A DNA stretch of 55,159 bases from an uncultured Eubacteriales bacterium (lineage in GTDB: Bacteria; Bacillota; Clostridia; TANB77; CAG-508): positions 1-55,159 of the forward strand of contig CATKWX010000010.1 in NCBI GenBank assembly GCA_949840345.1, given 5' to 3'. The notes below the pieces were generated by a model, which was given only the letters and a program-made list of their open reading frames with translations, was not told the origin of the DNA and searched no databases. Below are positions 18,823 to 26,787 of this stretch, one piece after another. Every line of letters starts with the position of its first letter. Position 1 is the stretch's first letter. The position numbers and the translations under genes are program-made.

Positions 18823-19560
18823 TTGGAGACTTTAATAAAAACGACATTAGTCGGATTATTTTTTGGAACATTTGGGACTACAATAGGCGGAATAATAGGT
18901 GTTACTTTCAAAAATACTTCAAATAGATTTTTAGGTTTTATACTAGAATTTGCAGCAGGTCTAATGATTTCAATAGTATGTTTTGACTTAATACCAGAAG
19001 CATTAGAACTATCTGGCTTAGTATATACAATAATAGGTGTTCTAGTTGGCGTTGTAGCTATGATTTTTTGTGATAATTTAGTAAAGAATAAATACAATGA
19101 TAAAAGAGTTAAAAACAATAATTCTTTACTAAAAACAGGAATTATTGTTGGAATAGGCTTGGCTTTGCATAACTTCCCAGAAGGGTTAGCAATAGGATCT
19201 GGCTTTGGTGCATCTATAAAATTAGGTTATTCTTTAGCAATAGCAATTCTATTACACGATATTCCAGAGGGAATAAGTATGTCTGTACCAATGAGATACG
19301 GTGGTATGAACAAAACGAAAGTAGTGGTTTATACATTACTTTCTGGTGTTACAACAGGAATAGGTGCTTTTTTTGGTGCATTACTTGGAACAATTGGAGA
19401 AGGTGTGATAAGCATATGTTTAAGCTTTGCAGCAGGAGCCATGCTATATATAGTATCAGGAGAATTAATACCAGAATCTAAAAGTTTATATAAAGGAAGA
19501 TTTGCATCTATTGGAAATATTTTAGGATTTGTTATGGGAATGTTGGCAATGAACTTATAA
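18823..19560 (+). CDS. ZIP-family divalent metal transporter
   Basis: 245 residues with about eight hydrophobic segments. Segment 4 contains HNFPEGLAIGSG and segment 5 HDIPEGISMSVP, the paired histidine/glutamate metal sites of the ZIP family (ZupT/GufA branch), which import zinc, iron or manganese. A cytoplasmic loop is lysine-rich (KNKYNDKRVKNNN). The start is TTG at 18823 with GGGGG 8 bases before; no better start is visible. It is monocistronic. Confidence 0.88.
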   Translation: METLIKTTLVGLFFGTFGTTIGGIIGVTFKNTSNRFLGFILEFAAGLMISIVCFDLIPEALELSGLVYTIIGVLVGVVAMIFCDNLVKNKYNDKRVKNNNSLLKTGIIVGIGLALHNFPEGLAIGSGFGASIKLGYSLAIAILLHDIPEGISMSVPMRYGGMNKTKVVVYTLLSGVTTGIGAFFGALLGTIGEGVISICLSFAAGAMLYIVSGELIPESKSLYKGRFASIGNILGFVMGMLAMNL

Positions 19561-19603
19561 ATATTTTTTACTGCTTAAAACTAGAAATAAAAAAACAACT
19601 CAT

Positions 19604-19748
19604 AAAGTATAATATATATTATTTATTGCACCTTGGTGTCGCAATTTTCTTTTTAATTTTTTTAATATAGGAAAATTGCTCCATTCGCCCTTCGCTACGC
19701 TTCGGTTGGTCGCTTACGCGGTGCTTTAAATAATATATATTATACTTT
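19604..19748. mobile_element. Second MITE-like palindromic element
   Basis: Terminal inverted repeats of about 29 bp: the left starts AAAGTATAATATATATTATT and the right is its complement with small mismatches near the GCACC/GGTGC end. An internal GCAATTTTC/GAAAATTGC hairpin is present. The interior is unlike the element at 8024. Confidence 0.65.
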
Positions 19749-19758
19749 CTAAGTTTAC

Positions 19759-19788
19759 TTGAATAATATCTTTAAACCGTGCTATAAT
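19759..19788 (+). promoter_or_regulatory. Promoter of the phosphatase gene
   Basis: TTGAAT (19759-19764), 18-base spacer, TATAAT (19783-19788) with an extended TGC. Confidence 0.7.
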
Positions 19789-19810
19789 TACAAAATAGGA
19801 GTGATTTGTT

Positions 19811-20263
19811 TTGAAGAAGATAATGTTTATTTGTACAGGAAATATATGTAGAAGTGCAATGGCGGATGGATTAATGAAGAAACTGGCAAAAGATAATAAT
19901 AAAGGAATAGAAGTTTATTCATGTGGAATATTTGCAGAAGACGGGGACATGCCTACTTTTAATGCAATAGAAGCTATAAAAGAATATGATGTGGATTTAA
20001 AGCCACATAGAGCAACAAACATACGAAGTTCAAAAATTGAAGATATGGATATAATTTTATGTGCAACAGTATCTCACAAAAATAATGTTATAAATATGTA
20101 TCCTAATTTAAAGGACAAGATATTTACAATAAAAGAATATGCAGATTTTGATAAAAACGATTTAGATATCCCAGACCCTTGGGGATATGACATAGAAACA
20201 TATAGATTTTGTGCAAGTACTATAAATAATTGCTTAGAAAAAATAATAAATAAAATAAGCTAA
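19811..20263 (+). CDS. Low-molecular-weight protein-tyrosine phosphatase / arsenate reductase-like
   Basis: 150 residues. The N-terminus has the P-loop CTGNICRSAMADG (C-X5-R-S) and the C-terminal part DIPDPWGYD supplies the DP acid, both diagnostic of LMW-PTPs (YwlE, Wzb type). Such enzymes dephosphorylate phosphotyrosine or protein phosphoarginine; the specificity cannot be read here. The start is TTG at 19811 with ATAGGAGTG about 8 bases upstream. It stands alone, so I make no link to a tyrosine kinase or capsule cluster. Confidence 0.88.
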   Translation: MKKIMFICTGNICRSAMADGLMKKLAKDNNKGIEVYSCGIFAEDGDMPTFNAIEAIKEYDVDLKPHRATNIRSSKIEDMDIILCATVSHKNNVINMYPNLKDKIFTIKEYADFDKNDLDIPDPWGYDIETYRFCASTINNCLEKIINKIS

Positions 20264-20284
20264 CCTTCAGTAAGAAGGTTAGCT
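20258..20284 (-). terminator. Bidirectional terminator hairpin
   Basis: AGCTAACCTTC (20258-20268) and GAAGGTTAGCT (20274-20284) form a perfect 11-bp stem with a 5-base loop. On the minus strand it is followed by TATTTTATTTATTATTTTTT, so it ends the minus-strand transcript. Confidence 0.8.
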
Positions 20285-20506
20285 ACTTCAGTTAAAAATA
20301 CCACCACCATCTTCTTAAAATCACAGGACAAGGTGATTCAAAGAGTACATAGTAGTCCACCCGGGAAAACTGGGGTGTATGGCGTTTTCGTTGAACCTTT
20401 AGGTAATGCTTATTATGTCTTGCCATTTGCCGTCTTACTTGAGAGCATCGTTTAATGATGCTAGTAGTACCTACCATCAATACAAAAACTCCTTTCAAAA
20501 TGGTAT
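20258..20506 (-). ncRNA. Probable structured non-coding RNA, ~250 nt
   Basis: The minus strand has a strong promoter (20513-20542) and a strong terminator (20258-20284), and between them is a block with higher GC than its surroundings and several possible helices (AGCATC/GATGCT; CACCC/GGGTG around CCCAGTTTTCCCGGG). The only ORF through it (ATG 20477, 61 residues ending RRWWWYF) contains two CGG codons and unnatural codon use, which argues it is not translated, though AAAGGAG precedes it. Size and setting fit housekeeping RNAs such as 6S or the raiA motif; I cannot assign a family without a covariance model. Confidence 0.55.
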
Positions 20507-20512
20507 ACTGAT

Positions 20513-20542
20513 ATTTTAGCATACAAACAATAATTATGTCAA
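20513..20542 (-). promoter_or_regulatory. Promoter of the minus-strand RNA
   Basis: Minus strand TTGACA (20542-20537), 18-base spacer, TAAAAT (20518-20513) with extended TGC. Divergent from the pcrA promoter. Confidence 0.75.
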
Positions 20543-20553
20543 CAAAAAATGTG

Positions 20554-20581
20554 TTGACAAATGTCAAATTTAGTATATAAT
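20554..20581 (+). promoter_or_regulatory. Promoter of pcrA
   Basis: TTGACA (20554-20559), 16-base spacer, TATAAT (20576-20581). The transcript leader contains the family B hairpin at 20591-20643. Confidence 0.8.
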
Positions 20582-20590
20582 ATACAAACC

Positions 20591-20643
20591 GTAGGGGCAC
20601 GGTTCTAAGGGAATACCCGTATCTTACTACACCACTGTGCCCG
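20591..20643 (+). repeat. Family B palindromic element in the pcrA leader
   Basis: GTAGGGGCACGG...GGGAATACCC...CACCACTGTGCCCG: outer arms GGGCAC/GTGCCC enclose the conserved GGGAATACCC. Other copies: 27566, 50515, 54399, 54484. Confidence 0.8.
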
Positions 20644-20683
20644 TTTTAATTTGAACATTAAGAGAGTTAAAGGAGTTGTCAAA

Positions 20684-22963
20684 ATGGAAGAACAGTTAAA
20701 AGAATTAAACGACAAACAATATGAAGCTGTAATGAATACAGAGGGACCATGCTTAGTAATAGCTGGAGCTGGAAGCGGAAAAACAAAAGTATTAACATAT
20801 AAAATTGCATATTTAATAAAGAAAAAAAATATAAAGCCTTGGAATATATTAGCTATAACATTTACTAATAAAGCTGCAAATGAGATGAAACAAAGAGCGG
20901 AGGCTCTTATTGGAGATAACGTAAAGGATATGTGGATAGGAACCTTCCACTCAATATGTGTAAGGATGTTGCGTAGATATATAAATACAATAGGATATGA
21001 TTCATCATTTGTAATATTTGATACAACAGACCAAAGAAGCTTAATAAAAGAATGCTTAAAGGAATTAAATATAGATGATAAACTATTTACAGATAGAGCA
21101 GTACTTGCAGAGATAAGTAATGCAAAAAACGAAATGCTAGAGCCAGATACATATAAGCTAAGGACAAATGGAGATTATAGAAAAGAGAAAATATCAGTAA
21201 TATACGAAATGTATCAAAAAAAGCTAAAATCAAATAACGCATTAGATTTTGATGATATAATAAATTTGAGCATAAATGTTTTAACAGAAACACCAGAAGC
21301 TTTAGAATACTATTCAGAAAAATTTAAGTATGTATTAGTAGATGAGTATCAAGATACAAACAAAGCGCAATTTATGTTAGTATCTATACTTGCAAGTCGT
21401 AATGGAAATATTACAGTTGTAGGGGATAATGACCAATCTATATATTCATTTAGAGGAGCAGATATAACAAATATCTTAAATTTCGAAAAAGACTTTCCGG
21501 GCGCACAAATAATAAAATTAGAGCAGAATTATAGATGTACAGGAAATATTTTAAATACAGCAAATGAAGTTATAAGAAACAATGTTGCAAAATACAAAAA
21601 GACTTTATGGACTAAAAACGACAAAGGAGAAATACCAAAATTCTATCAAGCAAGAGATGAATACGATGAAGCGACATATATTGTTAATGAAATAAATCAT
21701 TTAAAAAGAGAAGAATATTATAAATATTCAGACTTTGCAGTATTATACAGAATGAATACACAGTCTCGTGCTATAGAAGATATTTTAAGAAGAGAAAACA
21801 TACCATATAAAATAGTTGGTGGACTAAAATTCTATGAAAGAAAAGAAATAAAAGATGCTATTTGCTATTTAAGATTAATCCATAATCCTTCAGATAACTT
21901 AAGCTTAAAAAGAATTATAAATGAACCAAAACGTGGAATAGGAAAAACAAGTTTAGATAATGTAGAACAAATTGCAGAACAAAACCAAATATCAATGTAT
22001 GAAGTAATTAAAAAAGCAGAACAATTCGGCTTAAATAGAGTATTTATAAACTCTAGAGAATTTATAAATACAATGGAAGAATTAATGCAGGAAAAAGAAA
22101 GCTTATCAATATCTGAGTTAATAAAGGAAATGCTAAATAAAACAGGTTATACAAAAGCATTAGAGCAAGAAAATACTATTGAAGCAGAAAATAGAATAGA
22201 AAACTTAGAAGAATTATTAACTGTTGCAATAGAATTTGAAGAGCAATATGCAGAAAATACGCTTGCTGAATTTTTAGAAAATATTACATTATCAAGTGAT
22301 GTAGATAACATGGAAGAAACTGATGATTCTGTTACATTAATGACTTTACATAGCGCAAAGGGATTGGAATTTGAAGTAGTATTTTTAGTAGGAATGGAAG
22401 AGGGAATATTTCCAAGTTATCGCTCAATTGGAGAAGAAAAAGAATTAGAGGAAGAAAGACGATTATGTTATGTTGGAATAACAAGAGCAAAAAGATACTT
22501 AAATATAACTTGTGCTAAACAAAGAACTATGTTTGGCTCAACTAGCTATAATGCAATATCAAGATTTGTAAAAGAAATTCCAAAGGAATTACTAGATGGA
22601 GATATTGAAGAAAAGTCAAAAAATACATATGAGGATAGTCAAAGTGAGTGGACATATGGAAATTCACAAGTTAATACATATAAAAGTAGCATAACTACAA
22701 ATTCAATAAAAACAAGCAAGCAGCCGGCATTTGCATTTAGAACTGCAGAGAGTTTCTTAAAAAATATATCTGCAAAGCCACAAGATACAAGCATAGATTT
22801 AGCACAATACAAAGAAGGATGTAGAGTATACCATAAAAAATTTGGAGAAGGAACAATAAATTCTGTTGAACAAGAAGGGGACGATTTAAAAGTAGACATA
22901 TCTTTTGACAAAGTAGGAAACAAAAGATTAATGGCAAAGTTTGCAGGATTAGAAATAATATAG
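20684..22963 (+). CDS. pcrA: ATP-dependent DNA helicase PcrA/UvrD
   Basis: 760 residues from ATG 20684, chosen because AAAGGAG lies 8 bases upstream and the text MEEQLKELNDKQYEAVMNTEG is the standard PcrA start. Superfamily 1A motifs in order: AGAGSGKTKVL (Walker A), TFTNKAANEMK (Ia), VLVDEYQDTNKAQ (II), VVGDNDQSIYSFRGA (III), LEQNYRC (IV), TLMTLHSAKGLEFEVVFLVGMEEG (V, interrupted here) and YVGITRAKRYL (VI). The C-terminal YKEGCRVYHKKFGEGTI is the Tudor-like domain that binds RNA polymerase. Role: DNA repair and removal of protein roadblocks. Motif V is only summarised as TLHSAKGLEFE. Confidence 0.95.
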   Translation: MEEQLKELNDKQYEAVMNTEGPCLVIAGAGSGKTKVLTYKIAYLIKKKNIKPWNILAITFTNKAANEMKQRAEALIGDNVKDMWIGTFHSICVRMLRRYINTIGYDSSFVIFDTTDQRSLIKECLKELNIDDKLFTDRAVLAEISNAKNEMLEPDTYKLRTNGDYRKEKISVIYEMYQKKLKSNNALDFDDIINLSINVLTETPEALEYYSEKFKYVLVDEYQDTNKAQFMLVSILASRNGNITVVGDNDQSIYSFRGADITNILNFEKDFPGAQIIKLEQNYRCTGNILNTANEVIRNNVAKYKKTLWTKNDKGEIPKFYQARDEYDEATYIVNEINHLKREEYYKYSDFAVLYRMNTQSRAIEDILRRENIPYKIVGGLKFYERKEIKDAICYLRLIHNPSDNLSLKRIINEPKRGIGKTSLDNVEQIAEQNQISMYEVIKKAEQFGLNRVFINSREFINTMEELMQEKESLSISELIKEMLNKTGYTKALEQENTIEAENRIENLEELLTVAIEFEEQYAENTLAEFLENITLSSDVDNMEETDDSVTLMTLHSAKGLEFEVVFLVGMEEGIFPSYRSIGEEKELEEERRLCYVGITRAKRYLNITCAKQRTMFGSTSYNAISRFVKEIPKELLDGDIEEKSKNTYEDSQSEWTYGNSQVNTYKSSITTNSIKTSKQPAFAFRTAESFLKNISAKPQDTSIDLAQYKEGCRVYHKKFGEGTINSVEQEGDDLKVDISFDKVGNKRLMAKFAGLEII

Positions 22964-23009
22964 AGATGTATGAAAAACGTTTATTACAAATTAATTTTTA
23001 TATATAGTC

Positions 23010-23042
23010 AAAGCAGAGATATTTTTAAAATATCTCTGCTTT
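23010..23042. terminator. Convergent terminator between pcrA and the 96-residue gene
   Basis: AAAGCAGAGATATTTT and AAAATATCTCTGCTTT form a near-perfect 16-bp stem with A- and T-ends, suited to terminate in both directions. Confidence 0.85.
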
Positions 23043-23062
23043 ACTAATTATGACAATGCCTA

Positions 23063-23353
23063 TTAAAATGTAAGATTATTTTTGTCCATTATATTTTTAA
23101 AATCTTGCGATATAAAAATATAAACAGGGACGGTTACGTCTTCAGTTCTGTAGACTGCAAAGTTGCCAGTACTAATACATGGATCTCTGTCGAGTGGGTC
23201 ATAAATAAGCACCACATCTGCGTCGTAGGTAAAAGCGTCATTAGTCAAACCGTTTGCAAGCTCCATGCATTCTCTAGCTAACTTCCGGTTACCAATAGTT
23301 TCAAACTTTACAGAAAGAAAAGAAAGAATTGAAACCAATTCCTGAATTGTCAT
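23063..23353 (-). CDS. Hypothetical 96-residue protein, compositionally odd
   Basis: Starts MTIQELVSILSFLSVKFETI and ends FKNIMDKNNLTF; no domain recognised, no signal peptide. It has a near-ideal ribosome site (AAAGGAGG, 9 bases before ATG), so it is probably translated. Its GC content is visibly higher than its neighbours and it contains AAC CGG AAG (23285-23287), the only in-frame CGG outside the six shift sites. Skipping C there gives GGA AGT TAG, an immediate stop, so here CGG must be read as a sense codon or the gene is non-functional. Both points suggest recent acquisition. It lies between pcrA and spore coat genes on the opposite strand. Confidence 0.6.
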   Translation of the reverse strand: MTIQELVSILSFLSVKFETIGNRKLARECMELANGLTNDAFTYDADVVLIYDPLDRDPCISTGNFAVYRTEDVTVPVYIFISQDFKNIMDKNNLTF

Positions 23354-23498
23354 AAAAAATGACCTCCTTTAAATATTAATGCGGGGTTCTGATAACGAAT
23401 ATCAATAATATTATAACACATTTTATGTGATAAATGAATAAGATACACAAAAAATGATAATAATAACAACAAATTAACTTTAGAAAGGAAGGATAAAA

Positions 23499-23687
23499 AT
23501 GGCAAATTTAAGTCAAGTTGAACTTCAAAACTTAAGACACTTAATAGGAGCACATGATACAACATATCAAAAACTAAATTCATATGCATCAAATTGTGTA
23601 GACCCTCAAGTAAAACAATTATTTACAAAATCTGCACAAGATGCATTAACAACAAAACAAAAGTTGTTAACATTTTTAAATAATTAA
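23499..23687 (+). CDS. Small CotF-like spore coat protein
   Basis: 62 residues (MANLSQVELQNLRHLIGAHD...LLTFLNN), predicted all helical, in the style of short CotF-like/ferritin-like coat proteins of Clostridia that precede a longer CotF gene. AGAAAGGAAGG lies 8 bases before ATG. The longer homologue follows after 39 bases, so they form an operon, presumably expressed in the mother cell during sporulation. Family assignment rests on composition and pairing. Confidence 0.7.
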   Translation: MANLSQVELQNLRHLIGAHDTTYQKLNSYASNCVDPQVKQLFTKSAQDALTTKQKLLTFLNN

Positions 23688-23726
23688 TAGGTAAAAGTTT
23701 GAAAATTGAAAGGAAGGTAATCAAAA

Positions 23727-23972
23727 ATGGACGAGAAATATATGGTTAATGATGTGTTAGAAGGTATAAAAGCTGAATTAACAACATACCAAGGAGTTAT
23801 ATCAGAGGCTGAAAATACACAGTTAAGACAAACAATACAACAAATAAGAAATAATGACGAAGCATTTCAATATGAGTTATTCAAAGTAGCAGCAGCAAAG
23901 GGGTATTATACACCAGCAGGACAAGCTACACAAGATGAAATAAACAAAGTTAGAAACGAAGTCAGTCAATAA
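23727..23972 (+). CDS. Spore coat protein, CotF family
   Basis: 81 residues. NDVLEGIKAELTTYQGVIS, TQLRQTIQQIRNNDEAFQYE and LFKVAAAKGYYTPAGQAT follow the CotF-domain pattern (helical bundle ending in a GYY-P motif). Coat proteins of this family assemble on the forespore surface. GAAAGGAAGG lies upstream of the ATG. It is second gene of the coat pair and one of the clearest signs that the organism sporulates. Confidence 0.85.
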   Translation: MDEKYMVNDVLEGIKAELTTYQGVISEAENTQLRQTIQQIRNNDEAFQYELFKVAAAKGYYTPAGQATQDEINKVRNEVSQ

Positions 23973-24003
23973 ATTTTTATGTATAAAAAATTATTGACTG
24001 ACT

Positions 24004-24028
24004 GTAGGGGCGACCATTGGTCATCCGC
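24004..24028 (+). repeat. Family A hairpin, GGCGACC-arm version
   Basis: GTAGGGGCGACCATTGGTC followed by ATCCGC. Arms GGCGACC/GGTCATCC are mostly complementary. The rest of 23973-24255 holds an AGAGGT/ACCTCT hairpin near 24082-24104 and an AT-rich leader; no gene seen. Confidence 0.6.
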
Positions 24029-24255
24029 ACAATAAAATTTATATTACAGAAATGTTACAAAAATATTACAAAAGTGTTGCAAGAGGTGCCTTTGAGGGAC
24101 CTCTTTACATGTTGCCCGTAAGGAAAAACTGCTATTAATTAGTAAATTAAAGAAAATAAGAGAAATATTAAGAAAATTGAATATAATTTTAAATAATCAA
24201 ATGTAATACCAATTGTCAAAAAAAGGGGGATAATATAAACTATAACTGTTAGGAA

Positions 24256-25254
24256 GTGATTAATATTTTGAGAATAATGAAAAATGTATTTGTACATATC
24301 CGTTCATCATTAAAGTTATTATTTATATTAGCAGCAAGTGCTTTAATAATTTTTGCTATTGTAAAATTTGTTTATAGACCTATGTATAGTGTTACTTTCA
24401 ATGGAGAATTTGTTGGATATGTTCAAGATAAAGATAAGTTAGAAAGTAAAATAAAAGAATATATGAAAACAGGAGAAGGAGAAAATGTTGCGTTTGTAGA
24501 TATTCCAACATTGCCAGAATATAAAGTGTGCCTACTAAAAAAAGATAAAGTAGCAAGTGATGATGAAATATATGAGATGGTTAAAGCAACAGGTACTACA
24601 TATTATAAATATTATGCAATAACTGTAGGAAACGAAGATAAAATATATGTACCAGATAAAGAAACAGCGGAAGCAGTAATAACTAAATTAAAAGACAAAA
24701 ATAGTAGTAATAAATCTAAACTTGCATACTCTGAGAAATGTGAAACAGAAGTGAAGGAATTTACAGAAACTGAAAAAGCAGTAAAAGATTTATATGTAGA
24801 ACCAGTAAGATCAACTTACGTTGCTACAACTGGAAGTGTTGGAAGTTATGGAGGAACAAATTCATCTAAAGGAGTAAATATAGGAATATATTTATCAAAG
24901 CCAACTACAGGAACCATTACATCAAGGTTTGGTGTTAGAGGTAGTGGAATGCATACAGGTATGGATATAGCAAATGCACAAGGAACTAATATATATGCTT
25001 CGGCTCCAGGAACAGTAAAATTCACAGGATGGTTTGGAGGATACGGAAATTTAGTAATAGTAACACATGGAAATGGAGTAGATACATATTATGCACATTG
25101 TAACACAATATTAGTATCTGCAGGACAATCAGTATCACAAGGGCAACTTATAGCTAAAATGGGTAATACAGGAAATAGTAGCGGACCACATTTACATTTA
25201 GAGGTAAGAGTTAATGGAGTGGCACAAAATCCACAAACATATGTGTATAACTAA
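24256..25254 (+). CDS. Membrane-anchored M23 peptidase (LytM-type)
   Basis: 332 residues, GTG start with AGGAA upstream. Residues ~20-37 (LLFILAASALIIFAIVKF) form one membrane segment. A ~170-residue extracytoplasmic region follows, then a C-terminal M23 domain (GTITSRFGVRGSGMHTGMD; HCNTI; HLHLEVRVNG) with the zinc ligands His/Asp of HTGMD and His of HLHLE, so it is likely an active Gly-Gly or peptidoglycan cross-bridge endopeptidase. Similar proteins occur in sporulation (SpoIIQ-like) and wall growth; the coat genes upstream make a sporulation role possible but not shown. Confidence 0.9.
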   Translation: MINILRIMKNVFVHIRSSLKLLFILAASALIIFAIVKFVYRPMYSVTFNGEFVGYVQDKDKLESKIKEYMKTGEGENVAFVDIPTLPEYKVCLLKKDKVASDDEIYEMVKATGTTYYKYYAITVGNEDKIYVPDKETAEAVITKLKDKNSSNKSKLAYSEKCETEVKEFTETEKAVKDLYVEPVRSTYVATTGSVGSYGGTNSSKGVNIGIYLSKPTTGTITSRFGVRGSGMHTGMDIANAQGTNIYASAPGTVKFTGWFGGYGNLVIVTHGNGVDTYYAHCNTILVSAGQSVSQGQLIAKMGNTGNSSGPHLHLEVRVNGVAQNPQTYVYN

Positions 25255-25262
25255 CGGGAGAC

Positions 25263-25284
25263 GTAGGGGCGCATGCTTGCGCCC
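25263..25284 (+). repeat. Family A hairpin, GGGCGCA-arm version
   Basis: GTAGG followed by GGCGCA TGCT TGCGCC C. Completely different arm sequence from the other copies, yet fully complementary. Confidence 0.75.
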
Positions 25285-25321
25285 AATGAATAATGAATAA
25301 TGAATAGTGAATAATATAAAG

Positions 25322-25370
25322 AATTACGAATGCAAATAAGAAATGCATTCGTAATTTTATTTTTTTATTG
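25322..25370 (+). terminator. Terminator of the M23 peptidase gene
   Basis: AATTACGAATGCA (25322-25334) and TGCATTCGTAATT (25344-25356) form a perfect 13-bp stem, followed by TTATTTTTTTATT. Confidence 0.9.
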
Positions 25371-25386
25371 TATTTTTATTGCTCGT

Positions 25387-25484
25387 AATAAACATATTGC
25401 AAACGTTGTAGGGGTCGGCGTCCTCGACGACCCGTAAATAAACATATTGCAAACGTTGTAGGGAACGACGCCCTCGTCGTTCCG
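25387..25484 (+). repeat. Two family A hairpins in tandem
   Basis: Two ~50-base units, each beginning AATAAACATATTGCAAACG then TTGTAGG. The first has arms GGTCGGCG/CGACGACC (25408-25434), the second GGAACGACG/CGTCGTTCC (25458-25484). Leader identical, stem different. Confidence 0.85.
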
Positions 25485-25521
25485 TGTGGCATTACCGCTT
25501 TTATTTTCTAACGATTCTTTT

Positions 25522-26143
25522 TTAACTAAAATATTTGCAACAAGTTTCAATTGCATTATTTTTAATAATTATTTTTCCATATTCATTAAGCTTCTTTTCA
25601 AATAAATCAGAATTACTTATATAAGAACTAAATTCTGCAATTAGTGCACAAAATGATTTTATTAAGCTTAAATCAGCTAAAATATTATTTAGTACTAAGT
25701 AGTAGCTGTTATTATAAGAATATAATATAGCTTTTTTAACCTTTTTTATGATTATATTATTAGTAGAGTTATGTAAAAGATTAGAGAAATCACAGAAATC
25801 TTCAAATGATTCGAATTTATATACAGCTAATTTCTTATCGATTTTAGTGGCTTTTCGTTTAACAAGCACTTTTTTCTTTTTTAAAGCATCTGAATCTGGA
25901 ATTATTCTAGTAACATTTAAAACAAATTTACCGATCAAGAGTAGCAATTGCTTCTAAAAGTATTTTATAATCTTCAGTCCTAAATCCAACCTTTTCTTCG
26001 GCTTCTTTTAACATATCAATGAATATATCTTGAGCTTCTATAGAATTAGACATAAATGAATGAAAATCTATATTTTTTTCTTTTAAATCATCAATATTCA
26101 AAGTTATTCTAATTTTGTTTTCAGTAATCTTTTCAATTTTCAT
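25522..26143 (-). CDS. mecA: MecA adaptor protein, split by CGG +1 shift
   Basis: The first frame (from 26143) encodes MKIEKITENKIRITLNIDDL...EEKVGFRTEDYKILLEAIATLD and then CGG TAA. Skipping C at 25933 gives D GKFVLNVTRIIPD, the next strand of the MecA N-terminal domain, and the frame continues through a linker rich in lysine to a typical MecA C-terminal domain (YKFESFEDFCDFSN...YSYNNSYYLVLN), about 206 residues. MecA hands substrates to the ClpC/ClpP protease. No start codon or ribosome site serves the second frame well. The only CGG in the gene is at the break. ATG 26143 has GGGGGGAT upstream. Confidence 0.9.
25931..25933 (-). other. In-frame CGG, +1 shift site 4 (mecA)
   Basis: Minus strand frame 0: CTT GAT CGG TAA. 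Skipping C: CTT GAT GGT AAA TTT GTT. The stop is immediate in frame 0, so the C-terminal domain depends entirely on the shift. Confidence 0.88.
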
Positions 26144-26342
26144 CCTAGCGATCCCCCCATTTTGAATGTAGCTATATATAAATAATTATACTACTAAACT
26201 TTAAGTTTTTAAATAATAAAAATTTGGTAAAAATACCAATAATAATATATTATATTAAATCACATATAAAAATGTACTTATAATAATAGCATAAAAATAT
26301 AAATAATAAAAGGAAAAAGTTAAAAAAAAACATGGAATTTAC

Positions 26343-26371
26343 TTGAAAAAATTATATTTTCCATATATAAT
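26343..26371 (+). promoter_or_regulatory. Promoter of the DUF4321 gene
   Basis: TTGAAA (26343-26348), 17-base spacer, TATAAT (26366-26371), 38 bases before the start. The remainder of 26144-26342 is AT-rich; I see nothing else in it. Confidence 0.7.
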
Positions 26372-26409
26372 AAGTACGAATAAAAAACGAATGAAGAGAG
26401 GGAACAATA

Positions 26410-26667
26410 ATGGCAACAAGAGATAAAAATATATGGATACTAATAGTGTTTATACTATCTGGACTAGTAATAGGAGGATTATTAGGACAATTAGCAAGCA
26501 AAGTAGATGGATTATGGTGGTTATCATATGGTGAGAGCTTTGGCCTAAGCACACCGTTACAACTAGATTTAAGCATAATATCAATAACTTTTGCATTAGT
26601 GGTTAAAATAAACATTGCAAGTATAATAGGTATGGCTATAGCTATATTTATATATAGAAAGGTGTAG
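26410..26667 (+). CDS. DUF4321 membrane protein
   Basis: 85 residues with two membrane segments (WILIVFILSGLVIGGLLGQL; the second near the C-terminus, NIASIIGMAIAIFIYRK) around the DUF4321 hallmark WLSYGESFGLSTPLQLDLSI. Such genes are common just upstream of maf/radC-mreBCD in Clostridia, as here. Function unknown. AGAGAGGGAA lies 9 bases before the ATG. Confidence 0.85.
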   Translation: MATRDKNIWILIVFILSGLVIGGLLGQLASKVDGLWWLSYGESFGLSTPLQLDLSIISITFALVVKINIASIIGMAIAIFIYRKV

Positions 26668-26685
26668 GTATTATATTAACAAAAT

Positions 26686-26743
26686 GACACAATGTAGAAA
26701 CGCCATTTTTGAGAATACCATTAAAACGTGACACTACTGTGTC
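26686..26743 (+). repeat. Degenerate family B element
   Basis: GACACAATGTAG...GAATACC...GTGACACTACTGTGTC: arms GACACA/TGTGTC replace GGGCAC/GTGCCC but still pair. It lies 45 bases before radC. Confidence 0.6.
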
Positions 26744-26787
26744 TTATATTCTATGGGGGCAATATCATTTGAAAGGAAGTAGATTTT

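Noticed and set aside
20292..20600. 102-residue minus-strand ORF as a protein gene
   Set aside because: It overlaps a promoter-terminator bounded block, has two CGG codons and codon use unlike the neighbours, and its start would lie upstream of its own promoter.
25258..25484. Tandem hairpins as a CRISPR array
   Set aside because: Only two units, repeats are palindromic and variable in the stem, no spacers of constant size and no cas genes.
25748..25957. 69-residue plus ORF opposite mecA
   Set aside because: It is antisense to a recognised protein, with no ribosome site or family.
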